Shown: positions 15,483-15,855 of the stretch, piece by piece
Position numbering within the stretch: position 1 is the first letter of the stretch
Layout: the number at the start of each line of letters is the position of its first letter
Assembly (NCBI GenBank): GCA_964612995.1
Contig: CAZTGE010000097.1
Coordinates: forward strand, 1 to 15,855
Source: SLQH01 sp964612995
GTDB lineage: Bacteria; Planctomycetota; UBA11346
Reading direction: 5' to 3'
DNA length: 15,855 nucleotides
The notes under the pieces: model-generated
What the model saw: only the letters and a program-made list of their open reading frames with translations
What the model was told of the DNA's origin: nothing
Database searches by the model: none
Translations under genes and position numbers: made by a program

Positions 15483-15855
15483 ATGACACACATCATCAAG
15501 GCATTCACGGGCCTCCTGGTCCTGCTCCTGTGTACCCTGCTCGTCGCCTGCGGTGGCAGTGGCGGCGGCGATGACGGCGGTGACAGCGGCGGCGATGGCG
15601 ATGGCATCGACAGCGGCGGTGACGGCGACGATGGAGGCGGCGATGGCGGTGGCACCGGCGATGGCATCGACAGCGGCGGCGATGGCGATGACGGCGGTGA
15701 CAGCGGCGGTGACGGCGACGATGGAGGTGGCGATGGCGGTGGCGATGGCGATGGCGATGGCGGTGGCACCGGCGATGGCGGTGGCACCGGCGATGGCGGT
15801 GGCACCGGCGATGGCGGCGGCACCGGCGATGGCGGCGGCACCGGCGATGGCGGCG
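15483..15855 (+). CDS. Asp/Gly-repeat lipoprotein, 5' part (continues beyond window)
   Basis: The frame is open from ATG 15483 to the window edge (124 codons), with GGGAG seven bases upstream. Residues 1-22 form a lipoprotein signal peptide ending in the lipobox L-V-A-C, so Cys23 would be lipidated. Everything after Cys23 is low complexity: Gly, Asp, Ser, Thr and a few Ile. GIDSGGDGDDGG-type units come first, then repeats of G-D-G-G-G-T. The chain is very acidic and may bind Ca2+ or other cations, but it lacks the strict RTX nonapeptide. No family is recognisable; any folded domain must lie further downstream. It follows the sigma/anti-sigma pair and may be in the same operon or be their target. 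The reverse-strand Pro/Ser-rich frame is its shadow. Confidence 0.8.
   Translation, partial: MTHIIKAFTGLLVLLLCTLLVACGGSGGGDDGGDSGGDGDGIDSGGDGDDGGGDGGGTGDGIDSGGDGDDGGDSGGDGDDGGGDGGGDGDGDGGGTGDGGGTGDGGGTGDGGGTGDGGGTGDGG
15765..15855 (+). repeat. 18-bp tandem repeats coding G-T-G-D-G-G
   Basis: The unit ggcaccggcgatggcggt starts at 15765, 15783, 15801, 15819 and 15837 and runs off the window. Early copies end in GGT and later ones in GGC; otherwise they are identical. Before it, 15602-15764 holds longer imperfect repeats. The ggcatcgacagcggcgg block at 15602-15664 recurs about 60 bases later. The unit length is a multiple of three, so copy-number changes keep the frame. Confidence 0.9.

Noticed and set aside
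15341..15841. Minus-strand Pro/Ser repeat protein (PPPSPV units)
   Set aside because: It is the reverse reading of the Asp/Gly repeats. The plus-strand frame has a signal peptide, lipobox and SD; the minus frame has none.
15765..15855. CRISPR array
   Set aside because: The 18-bp units are directly adjacent, without spacers, and read as in-frame protein repeats.

Overview
The window is GC-rich (roughly two thirds G+C) and densely coding, and it has no rRNA, tRNA or CRISPR array. The best taxonomic pointer is the right end. There, an ECF sigma factor of the type described as the Rhodopirellula/Verrucomicrobium family is followed by a short membrane-anchored FecR-like anti-sigma protein. An exported prenyltransferase/squalene-oxidase-repeat protein, a soluble Hanks-type kinase and a possible DUF4338 remnant fit the same picture. 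I infer a Planctomycetota or related PVC bacterium with moderate confidence. No marker gene here settles it.

Layout, left to right. (1) The 3' part of a lysine 2,3-aminomutase gene (kamA, +) runs in from outside the window. It ends at a perfect 13-bp hairpin shared with a convergent operon. (2) That minus-strand operon (6585 to 1003) encodes an exported 703-aa protein of unknown function, an ABC ATPase, and a 10-TM double-FtsX permease. The ATPase stop and permease start overlap as GTGA. It looks like a YbbA/YbbP-type (MacB/FtsX superfamily) envelope system with its own exported partner. (3) Divergent from it is a secreted prenyltransferase-repeat protein (+). Another strong hairpin separates this from a convergent soluble Ser/Thr kinase (-). 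(4) A plus-strand run follows: a HisN-type phosphatase, a TlpA/redoxin-like exported protein lacking one active-site cysteine, a translationally coupled membrane-anchored coiled-coil protein, and an MlaD/MCE protein that may be made from a leaderless mRNA. (5) A convergent CheX-like phosphatase gene (-) starts at GTG behind a good promoter.

(6) The 650 bp from 13642 to 14293 contain no intact gene. They hold the cheX-like promoter, a 14-bp inverted repeat forming a long stem-loop, and what looks like a frameshifted remnant of a DUF4338 (DruA-like) gene spread over three frames. (7) The right end is a cell-surface signalling cassette: ECF sigma factor, overlapping anti-sigma-like protein, a 12-codon reading frame with a strong SD, a GC hairpin, and a lipoprotein gene. 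The lipoprotein's mature part is almost entirely Asp/Gly repeats, including an 18-bp tandem array. It continues past the window edge.

Most genes sit at or act on the envelope: the ABC system, MlaD, the anchored coiled-coil protein, the exported thioredoxin-fold protein, the prenyltransferase-repeat protein and the repeat lipoprotein. The most unusual features are the sigma/anti-sigma/Asp-Gly-repeat lipoprotein cassette and the decayed DUF4338-like element with its stem-loop. I did not find a complete, clearly new defence or biosynthetic system.
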